A stretch of DNA of 64,000 nucleotides from Anaerobium acetethylicum (GCF_900096945.1 NZ_FMKA01000014.1:36040-100039); one strand, 5' to 3'. Positions 8,433 through 19,846 are shown, counted from the first letter of the stretch. Numbers and translations: made by a program. The notes: generated from the sequence alone by a model not told the origin.

Positions 8433-11400
8433 ATGGAGAAAAACAGAATACGTCCTGTAAAAAGTGGTAAAAGTGTTCGGATGAGTTATTCAAGACAAAA
8501 AGAGGTACTCAAAATGCCTAACTTAATTGAGGTTCAGAAGGATTCCTATCAGTGGTTTCTGGATGAAGGTCTCAGGGAAGTTTTCGCAGATATCTCTCCA
8601 ATATCCGATTATAGCGGACATTTAAGTCTTGAATTCGTGGATTTTGTTTTATGTGAAGATGATGTGAAATATTCAATCGAAGAATGTAAAGAGAGAGATT
8701 CGACTTATGCTGCGCCGTTAAAAGTCAAAGTAAGACTGTACAACAAACAAACTGACGAAATTAATGAGCATGAGATCTTTATGGGTGACCTGCCGTTAAT
8801 GACAGCAACCGGAACATTCGTAATCAATGGAGCTGAAAGGGTTATCGTAAGCCAGCTGGTTCGTTCCCCGGGTATTTATTATGCAATAGGTCATGATAAG
8901 ATTGGTAAAACATTATATTCATCAACTGTTATTCCTAACAGGGGTGCCTGGTTGGAATATGAAACAGACTCCAATGACGTTTTCTATGTTCGTGTTGACA
9001 GAACCCGTAAAGTACCGATCACTGTTCTTATCAGGGCGTTAGGCTTTGGTACGAATGCTGAAATCATTGAATTATTTGGCGAAGAACCTAAGATAATGGC
9101 GAGTATCACAAAAGATACTTCAGACAGCTATCACGAGGGTCTTTTAGAGTTATACAAAAAAATCCGTCCAGGCGAACCGCTTACTGTTGAAAGTGCAGAG
9201 AGCCTTATCACCAGCATGTTCTTCGATCCGAGAAGATATGACCTGGCCAAAGTCGGAAGATATAAATTCAACAAAAAGCTTGCTCTGAGAAACAGAATCA
9301 GAGGACATATCCTTTCTAATGATGTAATTGATACGACTACTGGAGAAATCCTTGCAACAGCAGGAACTGAAGTTACGCTTGAACTGGCAGATACAATCCA
9401 GAATGCAGCTGTTCCTTCTGTAATGATTCAGGGAGAAGAACGCAATGTGAAGGTTATCTCCAATATGATGGTAGAGATCACTAATTTTGTCGACTGCAAT
9501 CCTAAGGAATTAGGAGTTACGGAAGAAGTGTTCTATCCTGTTCTTGCTAAAATCCTGGAAGAAAATGAAAGCCAGGAAGACATTTTTGATGCAATCAAAA
9601 AGAATATCGCTGAGCTTATCCCGAAACATATTACGAAGGAAGACATCATTGCTTCTATTAACTATAATATCCACCTTGAATACGGAATCGGAAATGCCGA
9701 TGACATCGACCACCTTGGAAACAGAAGAATCAGGGCGGTAGGTGAACTGTTGCAGAACCAGTACAGAATCGGTCTTTCAAGACTGGAACGTGTTGTAAGG
9801 GAAAGAATGACGACTCAGGATCTGGACGGAATTTCTCCGCAGTCCCTGATCAATATCAAACCAGTAACTGCAGCTGTTAAGGAATTCTTCGGAAGTTCCC
9901 AGCTTTCACAGTTCATGGATCAGAATAACCCTCTTGGTGAGCTTACTCATAAGAGACGTCTTTCAGCGCTTGGTCCTGGCGGTCTTTCACGAGACAGAGC
10001 CGGTTTCGAGGTTCGAGATGTTCACTATTCCCATTATGGAAGAATGTGCCCTATCGAAACACCTGAAGGTCCTAACATCGGTCTGATCAACTCCCTTGCT
10101 ACCTATGCAAGGATCAATGAGTACGGCTTCATTGAAGCGCCATACAGAAAAATCGACAAAACAGATATCAACAATCCTGTTGTAACTGAAGAAGTTGTTT
10201 ACATGACAGCGGACGAAGAAGATAACCATCACGTGGCACAGGCGAATGAGCCTCTGGACGAAAACGGACACTTCAAGCACAACAGCGTTTCGGGCCGTTA
10301 CAGAGAAGAAACACAGGAATACGAAAAGGGCGCATTCGATTATATGGACGTGTCTCCTAAGATGGTATTCTCAGTTGCGACTGCGCTTATTCCATTCCTT
10401 GAAAATGATGATGCTAACCGTGCCCTCATGGGATCGAACATGCAGCGTCAGGCCGTTCCACTTCTTATTACAGAAGCACCGGTTGTAGGTACAGGTATGG
10501 AACCAAAGACGGCTGTCGATTCAGGTGTATGCGTTGTTGCCCGTAAATCAGGCGTTGTTACAAGATCCACTTCAAAGGAAATCACAATCAAAAACGACGA
10601 TGGAAGCAGAGATGTTTACCGTCTTACGAAATTTGCACGAAGCAACCAGAGCAACTGCTACAACCAGAAGCCGATTGTGTTTAAAGGCGAAAAAGTCGAA
10701 GAAGGCCAGGTTATCGCTGATGGACCTTCCACACAGAATGGTGAGATTGCCCTTGGAAAGAATCCGCTGATCGGATTTATGACATGGGAAGGCTACAACT
10801 ATGAAGATGCCGTTCTGTTAAGCGAAAGATTAGTACAGGAAGATGTTTATACATCAGTACATATAGAAGAATATGAAGCAGAAGCAAGGGATACCAAGCT
10901 CGGACCAGAAGAGATCACAAGGGACGTTCCTGGCGTCGGCGATGATGCTTTAAAAGACCTTGATGAAAGAGGTATCATCAGAATCGGTGCCGAAGTACGT
11001 GCCGGTGACATCCTTGTCGGTAAAGTAACTCCTAAGGGAGAGACAGAACTTACTGCAGAAGAAAGACTGCTCCGCGCAATCTTTGGAGAAAAAGCAAGAG
11101 AAGTAAGGGATACTTCATTGAAAGTGCCTCACGGCGAATACGGTATTGTTGTTGATGCAAAAGTATTTACCAGAGAAAACGGTGATGAACTTTCACCTGG
11201 CGTTAACCAGGCAGTCTGCATCTATATCGCTCAGAAGAGAAAAATCTCTGTTGGTGATAAGATGGCCGGCCGTCATGGTAACAAGGGTGTTGTTTCCAGA
11301 ATTTTACCTGTAGAAGATATGCCGTTCTTACCTAACGGACGTCCTCTTGATATCGTGCTGAACCCTCTGGGCGTTCCTTCACGTATGAACATCGGTCAGG

Positions 11401-12278
11401 TTTTGGAAATCCACTTAAGCCTTGCGTCAAAAGCATTAGGATTTAACATTGCAACTCCTGTATTTGATGGTGCAAACGAAGATGACATCATGGATACTCT
11501 GGAACTTGCAAATGATTATGTAAACCTTGAATGGGAAGAATTCAAGGCGAAATATGAAAATGATCTTCTTCCTGAAGTAATGGACTATCTCTGGACAAAC
11601 AGAGCCCATAGAGCTGAATGGAAAGGTGTTCCGCTTTCACGTGACGGTAAAGTCAGACTGAGAGACGGCAGGACAGGAGAATATTTTGACAGTTCGGTAA
11701 CAATCGGACACATGCACTATTTGAAACTGCATCATCTTGTTGATGATAAGATCCATGCACGTTCAACAGGTCCTTACTCACTTGTAACACAGCAGCCGCT
11801 CGGTGGTAAAGCACAGTTCGGTGGACAGAGGTTTGGTGAAATGGAAGTTTGGGCACTGGAAGCTTATGGTGCTGCATACACGCTCCAGGAAATCCTGACA
11901 GTTAAATCTGATGATGTGATCGGACGTGTTAAGACTTATGAAGCAATCATCAAGGGAGATAATATTCCTGAACCAGGAATTCCGGAATCATTCAAGGTTC
12001 TTCTTAAGGAACTTCAGTCTCTGGGACTTGATGTCAGAGTATTGAGAGAAGATCGTACAGAAGTTGAAATTATGGAAACGATAGATTACGGCGATGCTGA
12101 CCTGAATACCATTATCGAAGGTGACAAGAATGTTGGTTTTGAAGAGAGTAGATCATACGGAGCACTGGGCTTCAAAGAACAGGTCTTTGAAAATGAAGAG
12201 CTTGTAGATTTTGAAGAACCGGAAGACGACGATGAAACATTTTTTGAAGACGAAACAGTTTCTGACGATGATATGTAA
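8433..12278 (+). CDS. rpoB: DNA-directed RNA polymerase beta subunit
   Basis: 1281 residues, full length. The rifampicin-binding cluster ([30 protein letters not shown], around residues 490-525) has the wild-type residues at the usual resistance positions. [11 protein letters not shown] and the C-terminal region that forms the catalytic cleft with beta-prime are intact. The last 40 residues are very acidic ([14 protein letters not shown]), a lineage-specific tail. It starts at ATG 8433 behind AAGGGGTGAAACGTCA and is followed 25 bases later by rpoC. Confidence 0.97.
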   Translation: MEKNRIRPVKSGKSVRMSYSRQKEVLKMPNLIEVQKDSYQWFLDEGLREVFADISPISDYSGHLSLEFVDFVLCEDDVKYSIEECKERDSTYAAPLKVKVRLYNKQTDEINEHEIFMGDLPLMTATGTFVINGAERVIVSQLVRSPGIYYAIGHDKIGKTLYSSTVIPNRGAWLEYETDSNDVFYVRVDRTRKVPITVLIRALGFGTNAEIIELFGEEPKIMASITKDTSDSYHEGLLELYKKIRPGEPLTVESAESLITSMFFDPRRYDLAKVGRYKFNKKLALRNRIRGHILSNDVIDTTTGEILATAGTEVTLELADTIQNAAVPSVMIQGEERNVKVISNMMVEITNFVDCNPKELGVTEEVFYPVLAKILEENESQEDIFDAIKKNIAELIPKHITKEDIIASINYNIHLEYGIGNADDIDHLGNRRIRAVGELLQNQYRIGLSRLERVVRERMTTQDLDGISPQSLINIKPVTAAVKEFFGSSQLSQFMDQNNPLGELTHKRRLSALGPGGLSRDRAGFEVRDVHYSHYGRMCPIETPEGPNIGLINSLATYARINEYGFIEAPYRKIDKTDINNPVVTEEVVYMTADEEDNHHVAQANEPLDENGHFKHNSVSGRYREETQEYEKGAFDYMDVSPKMVFSVATALIPFLENDDANRALMGSNMQRQAVPLLITEAPVVGTGMEPKTAVDSGVCVVARKSGVVTRSTSKEITIKNDDGSRDVYRLTKFARSNQSNCYNQKPIVFKGEKVEEGQVIADGPSTQNGEIALGKNPLIGFMTWEGYNYEDAVLLSERLVQEDVYTSVHIEEYEAEARDTKLGPEEITRDVPGVGDDALKDLDERGIIRIGAEVRAGDILVGKVTPKGETELTAEERLLRAIFGEKAREVRDTSLKVPHGEYGIVVDAKVFTRENGDELSPGVNQAVCIYIAQKRKISVGDKMAGRHGNKGVVSRILPVEDMPFLPNGRPLDIVLNPLGVPSRMNIGQVLEIHLSLASKALGFNIATPVFDGANEDDIMDTLELANDYVNLEWEEFKAKYENDLLPEVMDYLWTNRAHRAEWKGVPLSRDGKVRLRDGRTGEYFDSSVTIGHMHYLKLHHLVDDKIHARSTGPYSLVTQQPLGGKAQFGGQRFGEMEVWALEAYGAAYTLQEILTVKSDDVIGRVKTYEAIIKGDNIPEPGIPESFKVLLKELQSLGLDVRVLREDRTEVEIMETIDYGDADLNTIIEGDKNVGFEESRSYGALGFKEQVFENEELVDFEEPEDDDETFFEDETVSDDDM

Positions 12279-12303
12279 TTTCAAATAGAAGGGAGTGCCA
12301 TAG

Positions 12304-15300
12304 ATGCCGGAAACAACAAATAACGAAACCTATCAGCCGATGACGTTTGATGCGATTAAAATCGGATTAGCTTCCCCTGAAAAAATCAGGGAATGGTCAA
12401 AAGGCGAGGTAAAAAAACCGGAAACTATAAATTATAGAACCTTAAAACCTGAAAAAGACGGTCTTTTCTGTGAAAAGATCTTCGGACCAAGCAAGGACTG
12501 GGAATGTCACTGCGGTAAATACAAGAAAATCAGATATAAAGGTGTAGTATGTGACCGATGCGGCGTTGAAGTAACCAAAGCCAACGTCCGTAGGGAACGT
12601 ATGGGCCACATCGAGCTTGCAGCTCCAGTTTCACATATCTGGTATTTCAAGGGTATCCCCAGCCGTATGGGTCTTATACTTGACCTGTCTCCAAGGACGC
12701 TTGAAAAGGTGCTTTATTTCGCATCCTACATCGTACTTGAAAAAGGAGAGACAAACCTCCAGTACAAGCAGGTGTTGAGTGAAAAAGAATACCAGGAAGC
12801 AAGAGATACTTATGGAAATAAATTCAGGGTCGGAATGGGAGCGGAATCCGTACAGGAACTTCTCCAGGCAATCGATCTTGAAAAAGAGGCAAAAGAACTG
12901 AAGCACGGTCTCAAGGATGCAACTGGACAGAAAAGGGCAAGAATCATAAAGAGACTGGAAGTTGTTGAAGCTTTCAGAGGTTCAGGAAACAAGCCTGAAT
13001 GGATGATCATGAATGCAGTCCCTGTAATTCCGCCAGACCTTCGTCCGATGGTTCAGCTGGATGGCGGACGTTTTGCGACATCCGATCTGAATGACCTTTA
13101 CAGAAGAATCATCAACAGAAACAACCGTCTGCAGAGGCTGTTGGATCTTGGAGCTCCTGATATCATCGTAAGAAATGAAAAAAGAATGCTTCAGGAAGCA
13201 GTTGATGCCCTGATCGATAACGGCAGAAGAGGAAGGCCTGTAACAGGACCTGGAAACAGGGCACTGAAATCACTTTCAGATATGCTGAAAGGAAAATCAG
13301 GACGTTTCCGTCAGAATCTTCTCGGTAAACGAGTCGATTATTCAGGACGTTCGGTTATCGTCGTAGGACCGGAACTTAAGATCTACCAGTGCGGTCTTCC
13401 GAAAGAAATGGCTATCGAATTATTCAAACCTTTTGTTATGAAAGAATTAGTGGCAAACGGTACTTCGCATAATATTAAAAATGCTAAGAAAATGGTTGAA
13501 AGGCTTCAGCCTGAAGTGTGGGATGTATTAGAAGATGTCATCAAAGAACATCCGGTTATGCTTAACCGTGCACCTACTCTCCATAGACTTGGTATCCAGG
13601 CTTTTGAACCGATCCTTGTTGAAGGTAAGGCAATCAAGCTTCATCCGCTGGTATGTACTGCATACAATGCCGATTTCGATGGTGACCAGATGGCTGTCCA
13701 TCTGCCTTTATCAGTAGAAGCACAGGCAGAATGCCGCTTCCTGCTGTTGTCACCAAACAACCTTCTGAAACCTTCAGATGGTGCTCCTGTTGCCGTTCCT
13801 TCACAGGATATGGTTCTTGGTATCTATTACCTTACACAGGAAAGACCTGGAGCTAAAGGAGAAGGACATTTCTTCAAGAATCTGAATGAAGCAATTCTTT
13901 CCTACGAAAATGAAGGAATAACACTTCACTCCAGGATCAATGTCAGGTCAGTAAAAACGGATGCTGATGGAAATGAAGTTATGGGAGTGATCCAGTCGAC
14001 TTTGGGACGTTTCATTTTCAATGAAATTACGCCACAGGATTTAGGCTTTGTTGACAGGACCAATCCTGAAAACTTATTCAAGTTAGAAGTTGATTTCCAC
14101 GTAGGAAAGAAACAGTGTAAACAGATACTTGAAAAAGTAATCAATACTCATGGCGCAACAAAGACTACTGAATTTTTAGATGATCTGAAAGCTATGGGTT
14201 ACAAATATTCTACAAGAGCAGCAATGACAGTTTCTATTTCTGATATGACTGTGCCGCCTGAAAAGCCACAGATGATCCAGGAAGCACAGGATACGGTTGA
14301 CAGGATTACAAAGAACTACAAACGTGGTCTTATTACTGAAGAAGAGAGATATAAAGAAGTTGTAAACACCTGGAAAGATACGGATGATCGTCTGACGACC
14401 GCCCTGCTTACAGGACTTGATAAGTACAACAATATCTTTATGATGGCGGATTCCGGTGCCCGTGGTTCTGACAAGCAGATCAAACAGCTTGCCGGTATGC
14501 GTGGACTTATGGCGGATACATCTGGCCGTACAATCGAGCTCCCTATCAAATCAAACTTCCGTGAAGGTCTTGACGTACTGGAATACTTCATGTCAGCCCA
14601 TGGTGCCCGTAAAGGTCTTTCCGATACAGCCCTCCGTACAGCGGATTCAGGTTACCTGACAAGACGTCTTGTTGACGTTTCGCAGGAACTGGTTATCCGT
14701 GAAGTGGACTGCTGCGAAGGAAAAGAAGCTCCGGGAATGTATGTAACTGCATTCATGGACGGAAATGAAGAAATCGAAAGCCTTCAGGAAAGAATCACAG
14801 GAAGATATTCCTGCGAAATCATCACAGATGATGAAGGAAAAGTAATCGTTAAGGCAAATCATATGATTACACCGAAACGTGCAGCCGCAATTGTCAAGAC
14901 AGGCGTTGAAATGGTTAAGATCCGTACAATCCTTACATGTAAATCCCATGTAGGCGTATGTGCGAAATGCTACGGCGCCAACATGTCAACAGGTGAAGCT
15001 GTACAGGTAGGTGAAGCAGTAGGTATCATTGCAGCCCAGTCTATCGGTGAACCGGGTACACAGCTTACGATGCGTACATTCCATACGGGCGGTGTTGCCG
15101 GCGACGATATCACACAGGGTCTTCCCCGTGTCGAAGAACTTTTTGAAGCCAGAAAGCCAAAGGGTCTTGCTATCATCGCTGAATTCGGCGGTGTTGCAAA
15201 CATCAAAGATACAAAGAAGAAACGTGAAGTTATCATTACTGATAATGAAACCGGAGAGATGAAGGCATATCTGATTCCTTATGGTTCAAGAATCAAGATC

Positions 15301-15957
15301 CAGGACGGCGTTACATTAGAAGCGGGCGATGAGCTTACAGAAGGTAGCGTTAACCCACATGATATCCTGAAGATAAAGGGTGTTCGTGCGGTACAGGATT
15401 ACATGATTCAGGAAGTTCAGAGAGTTTACCGTCTCCAGGGCGTTGAGATCAACGATAAGCATATCGAGGTTATCGTTAGACAGATGCTTAAGAAAATCAA
15501 AATTGAAACAAACGGCGATTCCGATCTTCTGCCTGGAACATTGGTTGACGTTCTTGATTTCAATGACATAAATGAAAAATTGATTGAAGAAGGCATGGAA
15601 CCAGCAGAAGGAAAACAGGTAATGCTCGGTATCACCAAAGCATCCCTTGCAACCGACTCCTTCATGTCAGCAGCATCCTTCCAGGAAACTACAAAGGTTC
15701 TTACGGAAGCTGCAATCAAAGGCAAGATCGATAACCTGATTGGCCTCAAGGAAAATGTTATCATCGGTAAACTGATTCCTGCAGGTACAGGTATGAAGAG
15801 ATACCGTTCTGTAAAACTTGATACAGATACAAAAGAAATCGAGCTTACGGAAGATTTGCTGGAATTTGAAGAAATCGAGAATGGATTCGATGAAGAAGAG
15901 CTGATGCTCGAAGAGGATTTCGCGCTCGATGATTCAGAGAACGATGCTGAAGAGTAG
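12304..15957 (+). CDS. rpoC: DNA-directed RNA polymerase beta-prime subunit
   Basis: 1217 residues. The N-terminal zinc-binding site is [20 protein letters not shown] (about 60-80), and the catalytic magnesium site [12 protein letters not shown] is near residues 456-467. The second zinc site includes [11 protein letters not shown] near residue 880. The trigger-loop region [19 protein letters not shown] follows. The C-terminus is acidic, as in rpoB. Start ATG 12304 follows GAAGGGAGTGCCATAG. A strong terminator ends the unit 50 bases downstream. Confidence 0.97.
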   Translation: MPETTNNETYQPMTFDAIKIGLASPEKIREWSKGEVKKPETINYRTLKPEKDGLFCEKIFGPSKDWECHCGKYKKIRYKGVVCDRCGVEVTKANVRRERMGHIELAAPVSHIWYFKGIPSRMGLILDLSPRTLEKVLYFASYIVLEKGETNLQYKQVLSEKEYQEARDTYGNKFRVGMGAESVQELLQAIDLEKEAKELKHGLKDATGQKRARIIKRLEVVEAFRGSGNKPEWMIMNAVPVIPPDLRPMVQLDGGRFATSDLNDLYRRIINRNNRLQRLLDLGAPDIIVRNEKRMLQEAVDALIDNGRRGRPVTGPGNRALKSLSDMLKGKSGRFRQNLLGKRVDYSGRSVIVVGPELKIYQCGLPKEMAIELFKPFVMKELVANGTSHNIKNAKKMVERLQPEVWDVLEDVIKEHPVMLNRAPTLHRLGIQAFEPILVEGKAIKLHPLVCTAYNADFDGDQMAVHLPLSVEAQAECRFLLLSPNNLLKPSDGAPVAVPSQDMVLGIYYLTQERPGAKGEGHFFKNLNEAILSYENEGITLHSRINVRSVKTDADGNEVMGVIQSTLGRFIFNEITPQDLGFVDRTNPENLFKLEVDFHVGKKQCKQILEKVINTHGATKTTEFLDDLKAMGYKYSTRAAMTVSISDMTVPPEKPQMIQEAQDTVDRITKNYKRGLITEEERYKEVVNTWKDTDDRLTTALLTGLDKYNNIFMMADSGARGSDKQIKQLAGMRGLMADTSGRTIELPIKSNFREGLDVLEYFMSAHGARKGLSDTALRTADSGYLTRRLVDVSQELVIREVDCCEGKEAPGMYVTAFMDGNEEIESLQERITGRYSCEIITDDEGKVIVKANHMITPKRAAAIVKTGVEMVKIRTILTCKSHVGVCAKCYGANMSTGEAVQVGEAVGIIAAQSIGEPGTQLTMRTFHTGGVAGDDITQGLPRVEELFEARKPKGLAIIAEFGGVANIKDTKKKREVIITDNETGEMKAYLIPYGSRIKIQDGVTLEAGDELTEGSVNPHDILKIKGVRAVQDYMIQEVQRVYRLQGVEINDKHIEVIVRQMLKKIKIETNGDSDLLPGTLVDVLDFNDINEKLIEEGMEPAEGKQVMLGITKASLATDSFMSAASFQETTKVLTEAAIKGKIDNLIGLKENVIIGKLIPAGTGMKRYRSVKLDTDTKEIELTEDLLEFEEIENGFDEEELMLEEDFALDDSENDAEE

Positions 15958-16010
15958 AATGTTGATACGGTAATCCGGAAGGAAGACCGAATAGTGAGCA
16001 GATCATATTG

Positions 16011-16050
16011 ACAAGCCGGACATTTTGGTGTCCGGCTTGTTTTTTTTGTT
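16011..16050 (+). terminator. Terminator of rpoB-rpoC
   Basis: ACAAGCCGGACA and TGTCCGGCTTGT form a perfect 12-bp stem around a short loop, followed by eight Ts. Confidence 0.92.
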
Positions 16051-16064
16051 TTTGGGAGTAGAGT

Positions 16065-16317
16065 GTCAAAAGCCCATTTACAAAAGGGGGTTCGTCAATT
16101 TGCACAGTTTTTTGTAATGAGGACGTCATACAAAACGTGTTGATTCGCAACGCGCTCTCGCTTAGATGAAGATGTAGTGGTACGTAGGGCCGCAAAACAC
16201 GCGGCCCAAGTACCAACGTCTTCATAAAGTTGCTCATCAATTCATGTTTTGTATGACTGTGTTGTAGCTGGCAACTGTGCAAATTGACGAAGCTGAACGT
16301 TGTAGAGGGCTTTTGAC
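16065..16317. repeat. Palindromic repeat, copy 2 (full 253-bp form)
   Basis: The outer ends are exact inverted repeats, GTCAAAAGCCC and GGGCTTTTGAC. Further inward TTCGTCAATTTGCACAGTT is mirrored by AACTGTGCAAATTGACGAA. The inner 133-bp core (16125-16257) matches copy 1 in length and structure, with GGGCCGC/GCGGCCC at the centre. It has no open frame of its own. The layered inverted repeats and absence of coding sequence suggest a non-autonomous transposable element. Confidence 0.8.
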
Positions 16318-16326
16318 GCGCTAATC

Positions 16327-16357
16327 TTTATAGGAAATTCCTTGGAATTCCTATAAA
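16327..16357. repeat. Near-perfect inverted repeat
   Basis: TTTATAGGAA(A)TTCC is mirrored by GGAA(T)TCCTATAAA around a two-base centre, directly after the palindromic element. Its role is unknown. The interval 16358-16437 shows only a short segment (around 16388-16420) that resembles sequence at about 8045-8080 near copy 1. Confidence 0.55.
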
Positions 16358-16438
16358 TCAAAAAAGCTCCGTGAGGAGACGCATGACGTGTAGTCGGGCT
16401 TGTATTATTTGACTGACTGGTGCTAGTGATTCCTCTGT

Positions 16439-16475
16439 GTGAAAACGACAACGGTTACTTTCGTTTTGTTTTCAC
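16439..16475. promoter_or_regulatory. Operator-like inverted repeat before the DeoR gene
   Basis: GTGAAAAC (16439-16446) is mirrored by GTTTTCAC (16468-16475), and the right arm includes TTTCGTTTTG. DeoR-family proteins commonly bind repeats of this TTTCGTTT type. The same core occurs three times between tpiA and pdxA2, so autoregulation plus control of the operon is likely. Confidence 0.55.
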
Positions 16476-16565
16476 TTGTTGCATTTTAGTTGTTAATAGG
16501 GTAGAATATATGTATGGGATAAAATTTGCAGGTTTCAGATACTATACATAGATTGGAGCGGGGAT

Positions 16566-17330
16566 ATGATGAAAAAAAGGATGGATTTTATTATTCAGGA
16601 GCTTGAAGAAAAAGGTAGTGTGCGTGTGGCGGATCTGAGCAGACAGCTTGGGTGTTCGGAAGTGACGATCCGGAATGACATCCAGAAGCTTGAAGAAAGA
16701 GGACTTCTTGTCAGGACGCATGGAGGGGCTGAAAGTATCGGGGCTCAGCTGAATATAGCTTTTGATGGCGGGAATGTATACAAAAATGGAGATAAAAAAA
16801 GGAGAATTGCTGAAAAGGCATATACATACATTGAGAATAACGATACAATCATTCTCGATGATGCCTCAACAAGCTACTATCTGGCGAAGTGTATAAAGGA
16901 GAATGCCTCAAAGCACCTTATTGTGATTACGAATTCCCTTGTTGCGGCAGGTATGCTGGCTGATGTGAAGCATGTGGATCTTTTTATGCTGGGAGGCCAG
17001 GTTGGTGGAAAACTGGCATCCACAATGGGGGATGTTACGGCAAGATATCTGGAAGAATGCCATGCGAATAAGGCTTTCATCAGTGCTCACGGCATTAATT
17101 TCGATGTCGGTATTACATCTATAGGTTCGCCCCAGATGCAGGTGAAAAATGCGATTCTCAGGGCCAGCAATGAGGTGTTCCTGCTGGCTGACAGCAGCAA
17201 ATTCGGAGGGGGATATATACTTACCGTATGTCCGCTCTCGAGAATTGAGCGTATCATTACCGATGATGAGATCAAGCCTGAATATATGAAAAAGGCGGAA
17301 GAATCAGATGTAAAACTTGATATTGTGTAG
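16566..17330 (+). CDS. DeoR/GlpR-family transcriptional regulator
   Basis: 254 residues. An N-terminal winged helix-turn-helix (about 6-57, with VRVADLSRQLGCSEVTIRND and the family mark VRTHGGA) is followed by a DeoRC sugar-phosphate sensor domain (about 75-235, including ILDDASTSYYLA and LLADSSKFG). These repressors release DNA on binding a phosphorylated sugar. Its genes of action are probably the adjacent tpiA-like gene and the pdxA2 operon, which share operator-like motifs with its own upstream region. Tandem ATG codons at 16566 and 16569 are both possible starts after GGAGCGGGG. Confidence 0.88.
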   Translation: MMKKRMDFIIQELEEKGSVRVADLSRQLGCSEVTIRNDIQKLEERGLLVRTHGGAESIGAQLNIAFDGGNVYKNGDKKRRIAEKAYTYIENNDTIILDDASTSYYLAKCIKENASKHLIVITNSLVAAGMLADVKHVDLFMLGGQVGGKLASTMGDVTARYLEECHANKAFISAHGINFDVGITSIGSPQMQVKNAILRASNEVFLLADSSKFGGGYILTVCPLSRIERIITDDEIKPEYMKKAEESDVKLDIV

Positions 17331-17434
17331 GGCGGGATATTCGTGTATAATTCATTTAGAATATCATGCTTATAGAAACGGGATTTATGCGCAGCGTCAT
17401 GTTGCGCCTGTCCTGGTTTAGATAACAAAAATAG

Positions 17435-17484
17435 AGACCGGAATTCAATTTGCTAAAGAGAAATTGAATTCCGGTCTTTTTTGT
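17435..17484 (+). terminator. Terminator after the DeoR regulator
   Basis: AGACCGGAATTCAATTT pairs perfectly with AAATTGAATTCCGGTCT over 17 bp and is followed by a T-run. Bases 17331-17434 hold no recognisable gene. Confidence 0.92.
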
Positions 17485-17499
17485 TTATAGGAGTGGAGT

Positions 17500-17623
17500 G
17501 TCAAAAGTTCATTTGCAAAATGGTATTAGTCAATTTACACGGTTTTTTGAATGAGGACGTGATACAAAACATGTTGATTCGCACCGCGCTCTCGCTTAGA
17601 TGAAGACGTAGTGGTACGTAGGG
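17500..17623. repeat. Palindromic repeat, copy 3 (half unit)
   Basis: It begins with the outer GTCAAAAG end and runs through the same left arm as copy 2 (CAATTTACAC, GATACAAAACATGTTGATTCG, CGCGCTCTCGCTTAGATGAAG, GTGGTACGTAGGG). It stops at the palindrome centre, 7 bases before the stop codon of the convergent tpiA gene. The right arm is missing. The break at the exact centre suggests deletion or incomplete excision. Confidence 0.75.
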
Positions 17624-17630
17624 TTGCTGA

Positions 17631-18419
17631 TCAGATGGCGATATTCTGGCTGTAATGCTTCTGTGCATCCCGGATCAGCGTATTGAATGCATCCGCCTCC
17701 CATGCGCTTCTGCCGACGAAGAGCCCGTCTATGGATGGCTGGACGATCAGATCGTTTGAATTGCCGGGATTGACGCTTCCGCCATAGAGAACGGGAATTT
17801 CCTCTGCGGCCGTTCCGAAAATCTCGAGCAGACAATTCTTGATGATCCGATGTTTCTCTTCGGCATATTCGACGGTTGCCGGTATTCCGTTGACGCCGAT
17901 TGCCCAGACTGGCTCATATGCAACCAGGATTCGGGATATATTTTCCGGTGAAACGTTGTGGAATCCGACTTTCAGCTGTGTCCGGATAATTTCATCGCTA
18001 ATGCCGTAATTTTTTTCGTCCAGAGTTTCCCCTACGCATAAAAGAGCGGTGAATCCATGCTCCAGTGCGGTCTTTACCTTCAGATTTTCAGTTGAATCCT
18101 TTTCACCGAATATGTGGCGCCTTTCTGAATGGCCGATCATTACAAGGTCCAAAGCCAGTTCCTTGAGCATGAGAGGGGAAATTTCACCAGTGAACTGTCC
18201 CTGGTCTTCCCAGCATATATTCTGGGCTCCGAGCTTGACCAGGTTCCTGTCGATGCACCCTGCAGCGCTGCTCAGGGATGTGTAGGATGGAATGACGAAC
18301 AGTTCCATGTCATTTCTGCTGATGTTGCTTGTAAGGTCTGCCAGTTCCTGCAGATAAGAAGTGGTGTCTTTGATGTTTTTGTACATTTTCAGGTTTGTAC
18401 CAAAATATAATTTTTTCAT
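17631..18419 (-). CDS. Triosephosphate isomerase-like protein, probably a tetrulose-phosphate isomerase
   Basis: 262 residues from ATG at 18419-18417, chosen because CGGAGGCAGCC lies just upstream; 31 extra in-frame residues further up lack a binding site. The TIM catalytic residues are present: Lys11, His97 in IGHSERR and Glu169 in YEPVWAIG, plus the phosphate loop LYGGSVNPGN. The N-terminal signature is GTNLKM rather than the GNWKM of housekeeping TPI. That, and its four-carbon-acid neighbours, fit a specialised paralogue like the erythrulose-phosphate isomerases of erythritol pathways, though true TPI activity on dihydroxyacetone phosphate would also make sense. It is divergent from the pdxA2 operon. 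Confidence 0.85.
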   Translation of the reverse strand: MKKLYFGTNLKMYKNIKDTTSYLQELADLTSNISRNDMELFVIPSYTSLSSAAGCIDRNLVKLGAQNICWEDQGQFTGEISPLMLKELALDLVMIGHSERRHIFGEKDSTENLKVKTALEHGFTALLCVGETLDEKNYGISDEIIRTQLKVGFHNVSPENISRILVAYEPVWAIGVNGIPATVEYAEEKHRIIKNCLLEIFGTAAEEIPVLYGGSVNPGNSNDLIVQPSIDGLFVGRSAWEADAFNTLIRDAQKHYSQNIAI

Positions 18420-18779
18420 ATGGCTGCCTCCGTGGCTGCTGTGGGAAAACAGCAGTGTTATAATTTTTGTTTTCGTTGAGATAAGTTTACATCCTATAGA
18501 AAGAAAAGGCAAGCTAAAACGAAAACAAACATAAGTTAAAAGATAGAGTTAAAATATTAAAAGAAAGCCATAGAAAGAATAAATGAAGAAAAATATAGCA
18601 AAACGCACAATAAACAGTCGATAAAACTAACATATATGACCAAAATGCAAAAAGTACTTGTAATACAAGATGAAATGGTATATATTAAAAACAGTTAAAC
18701 GAAAGCAAAACGCAAGTTTGCGAAAATCAAAAGAAGTGAAAAAGTATAAACTCGAAAAGAAATGAAAAGGAGAATTGCA
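18420..18779. promoter_or_regulatory. Divergent regulatory region with three operator-like repeats
   Basis: This 360-base region between divergent tpiA-like and pdxA2 genes holds three copies of AACGAAA[A/G]CAAA: one inverted at 18464-18480 near the tpiA-like gene, one at 18516-18530 and one at 18697-18712 just below the pdxA2 promoter. A related motif lies before the DeoR gene. They are the natural candidates for DeoR binding sites. The remainder is very AT-rich with no gene. Confidence 0.6.
18658..18686 (+). promoter_or_regulatory. Probable promoter of the pdxA2 operon
   Basis: TTGTAA (18658-18663) and TATATT (18681-18686) are 17 bases apart. The operator-like motif at 18697-18712 falls at the expected start of transcription, where a repressor would block initiation. 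Confidence 0.55.
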
Positions 18780-19799
18780 ATGGGTAATGAAATGTTTAAA
18801 CCTGTAACTGCCATAACAATGGGTGATCCGGCTGGAATTGGACCGGAAATAGTGGTTGGCACAATGCTCGACCAGGAAATACATGACTGCTGCAGACCGT
18901 TTGTAATCGGCAGCATCGACGTGCTTGAGAAAGCGGCAAAAGTACTGAATAAAGACCTGAAATACAATAAGATCTCTGATCCGTCAGAAGCGGAATATAA
19001 AATGGGTACTTTGGATGTTCTGGAAACCAAAGACTACGATACTGATACTCTTGAATGGGGTAAGGTTCAGGCACTCGCCGGCCAGATGGCTATCGACTGG
19101 ATCATGAAATCCATCGAACTGGGTATTGATGGCAAGGTTGATGCAGTTTCTACAGCACCTATCCATAAGGGAGCTATCAAGCTGGTAGGGATAAAGGAAC
19201 CGGGACATACGGAAATCTATCAGAATGTTACGAATTCTCCTTATGCGCTTACAATGTTTGCGTGCCACAAGTTAAGAGTATTCTTTGTAAGCCGCCACAT
19301 GTCAGTCATTGATGCCTGCAGATTTGCAGACAAGGATAATGTTCTTGAAAATATCATAAACATCAACAAAGAACTACAGAAAGTCGGAATTGAAAATCCG
19401 AAAATCGCAGTGGCGGCATTAAATCCACATGGCGGAGACAACGGACTTTTTGGAAGAGAAGAAATAGACCAGCTCGAACCGGCTGTCAGAGCAGCTCAGG
19501 AAATGGGGATCAACGCAGTCGGCCCGTGTCCTGCGGATTCAGTTTTTCATATTGGAAAGTCAGGATGCTATGACGCGATTCTTTCGCTTTACCATGACCA
19601 GGGACACATCGCCTGCAAAACATTGGATTTTGAAAAATCGGTAACCCTGACCTTCGGTCTTCCATTTATCAGAAGTTCGGTAGATCATGGAACCGCATTC
19701 GATATAGCGGGAAAAGGAATTGCAGGAGAAGTGAGCTTGATCGAATCCACAAAAGTAGTTGCCGAATATGCGGCGCGTATGCGTAGCAGAGCGAATTAG
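18780..19799 (+). CDS. pdxA2: PdxA2-type four-carbon acid 4-phosphate dehydrogenase
   Basis: 339 residues from ATG 18780, which sits 7 bases after AAAAGGAG; an ATG 18 bases earlier lies before that site. It is homologous to 4-hydroxythreonine-4-phosphate dehydrogenase (TMGDPAGIGPEI at the N-terminus, metal-binding histidines in EPGHTE, YHDQGHI and VDHGTAFDIAG). Paired with a DUF1537 kinase, PdxA2 enzymes are known to oxidise and decarboxylate D-threonate 4-phosphate or a related acid to dihydroxyacetone phosphate, rather than making vitamin B6. No other pyridoxal genes are nearby, which favours the catabolic role. Confidence 0.88.
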   Translation: MGNEMFKPVTAITMGDPAGIGPEIVVGTMLDQEIHDCCRPFVIGSIDVLEKAAKVLNKDLKYNKISDPSEAEYKMGTLDVLETKDYDTDTLEWGKVQALAGQMAIDWIMKSIELGIDGKVDAVSTAPIHKGAIKLVGIKEPGHTEIYQNVTNSPYALTMFACHKLRVFFVSRHMSVIDACRFADKDNVLENIININKELQKVGIENPKIAVAALNPHGGDNGLFGREEIDQLEPAVRAAQEMGINAVGPCPADSVFHIGKSGCYDAILSLYHDQGHIACKTLDFEKSVTLTFGLPFIRSSVDHGTAFDIAGKGIAGEVSLIESTKVVAEYAARMRSRAN

Positions 19800-19846
19800 A
19801 GCAGATTAAAGAGCGAAACATGATTTCTTTCAGGGAGGAAAAAGTT

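Noticed and set aside
8433..12278. Rifampicin-resistance substitutions in rpoB
   Set aside because: The cluster DQNNPLGEL and [11 protein letters not shown] has the usual sensitive residues.
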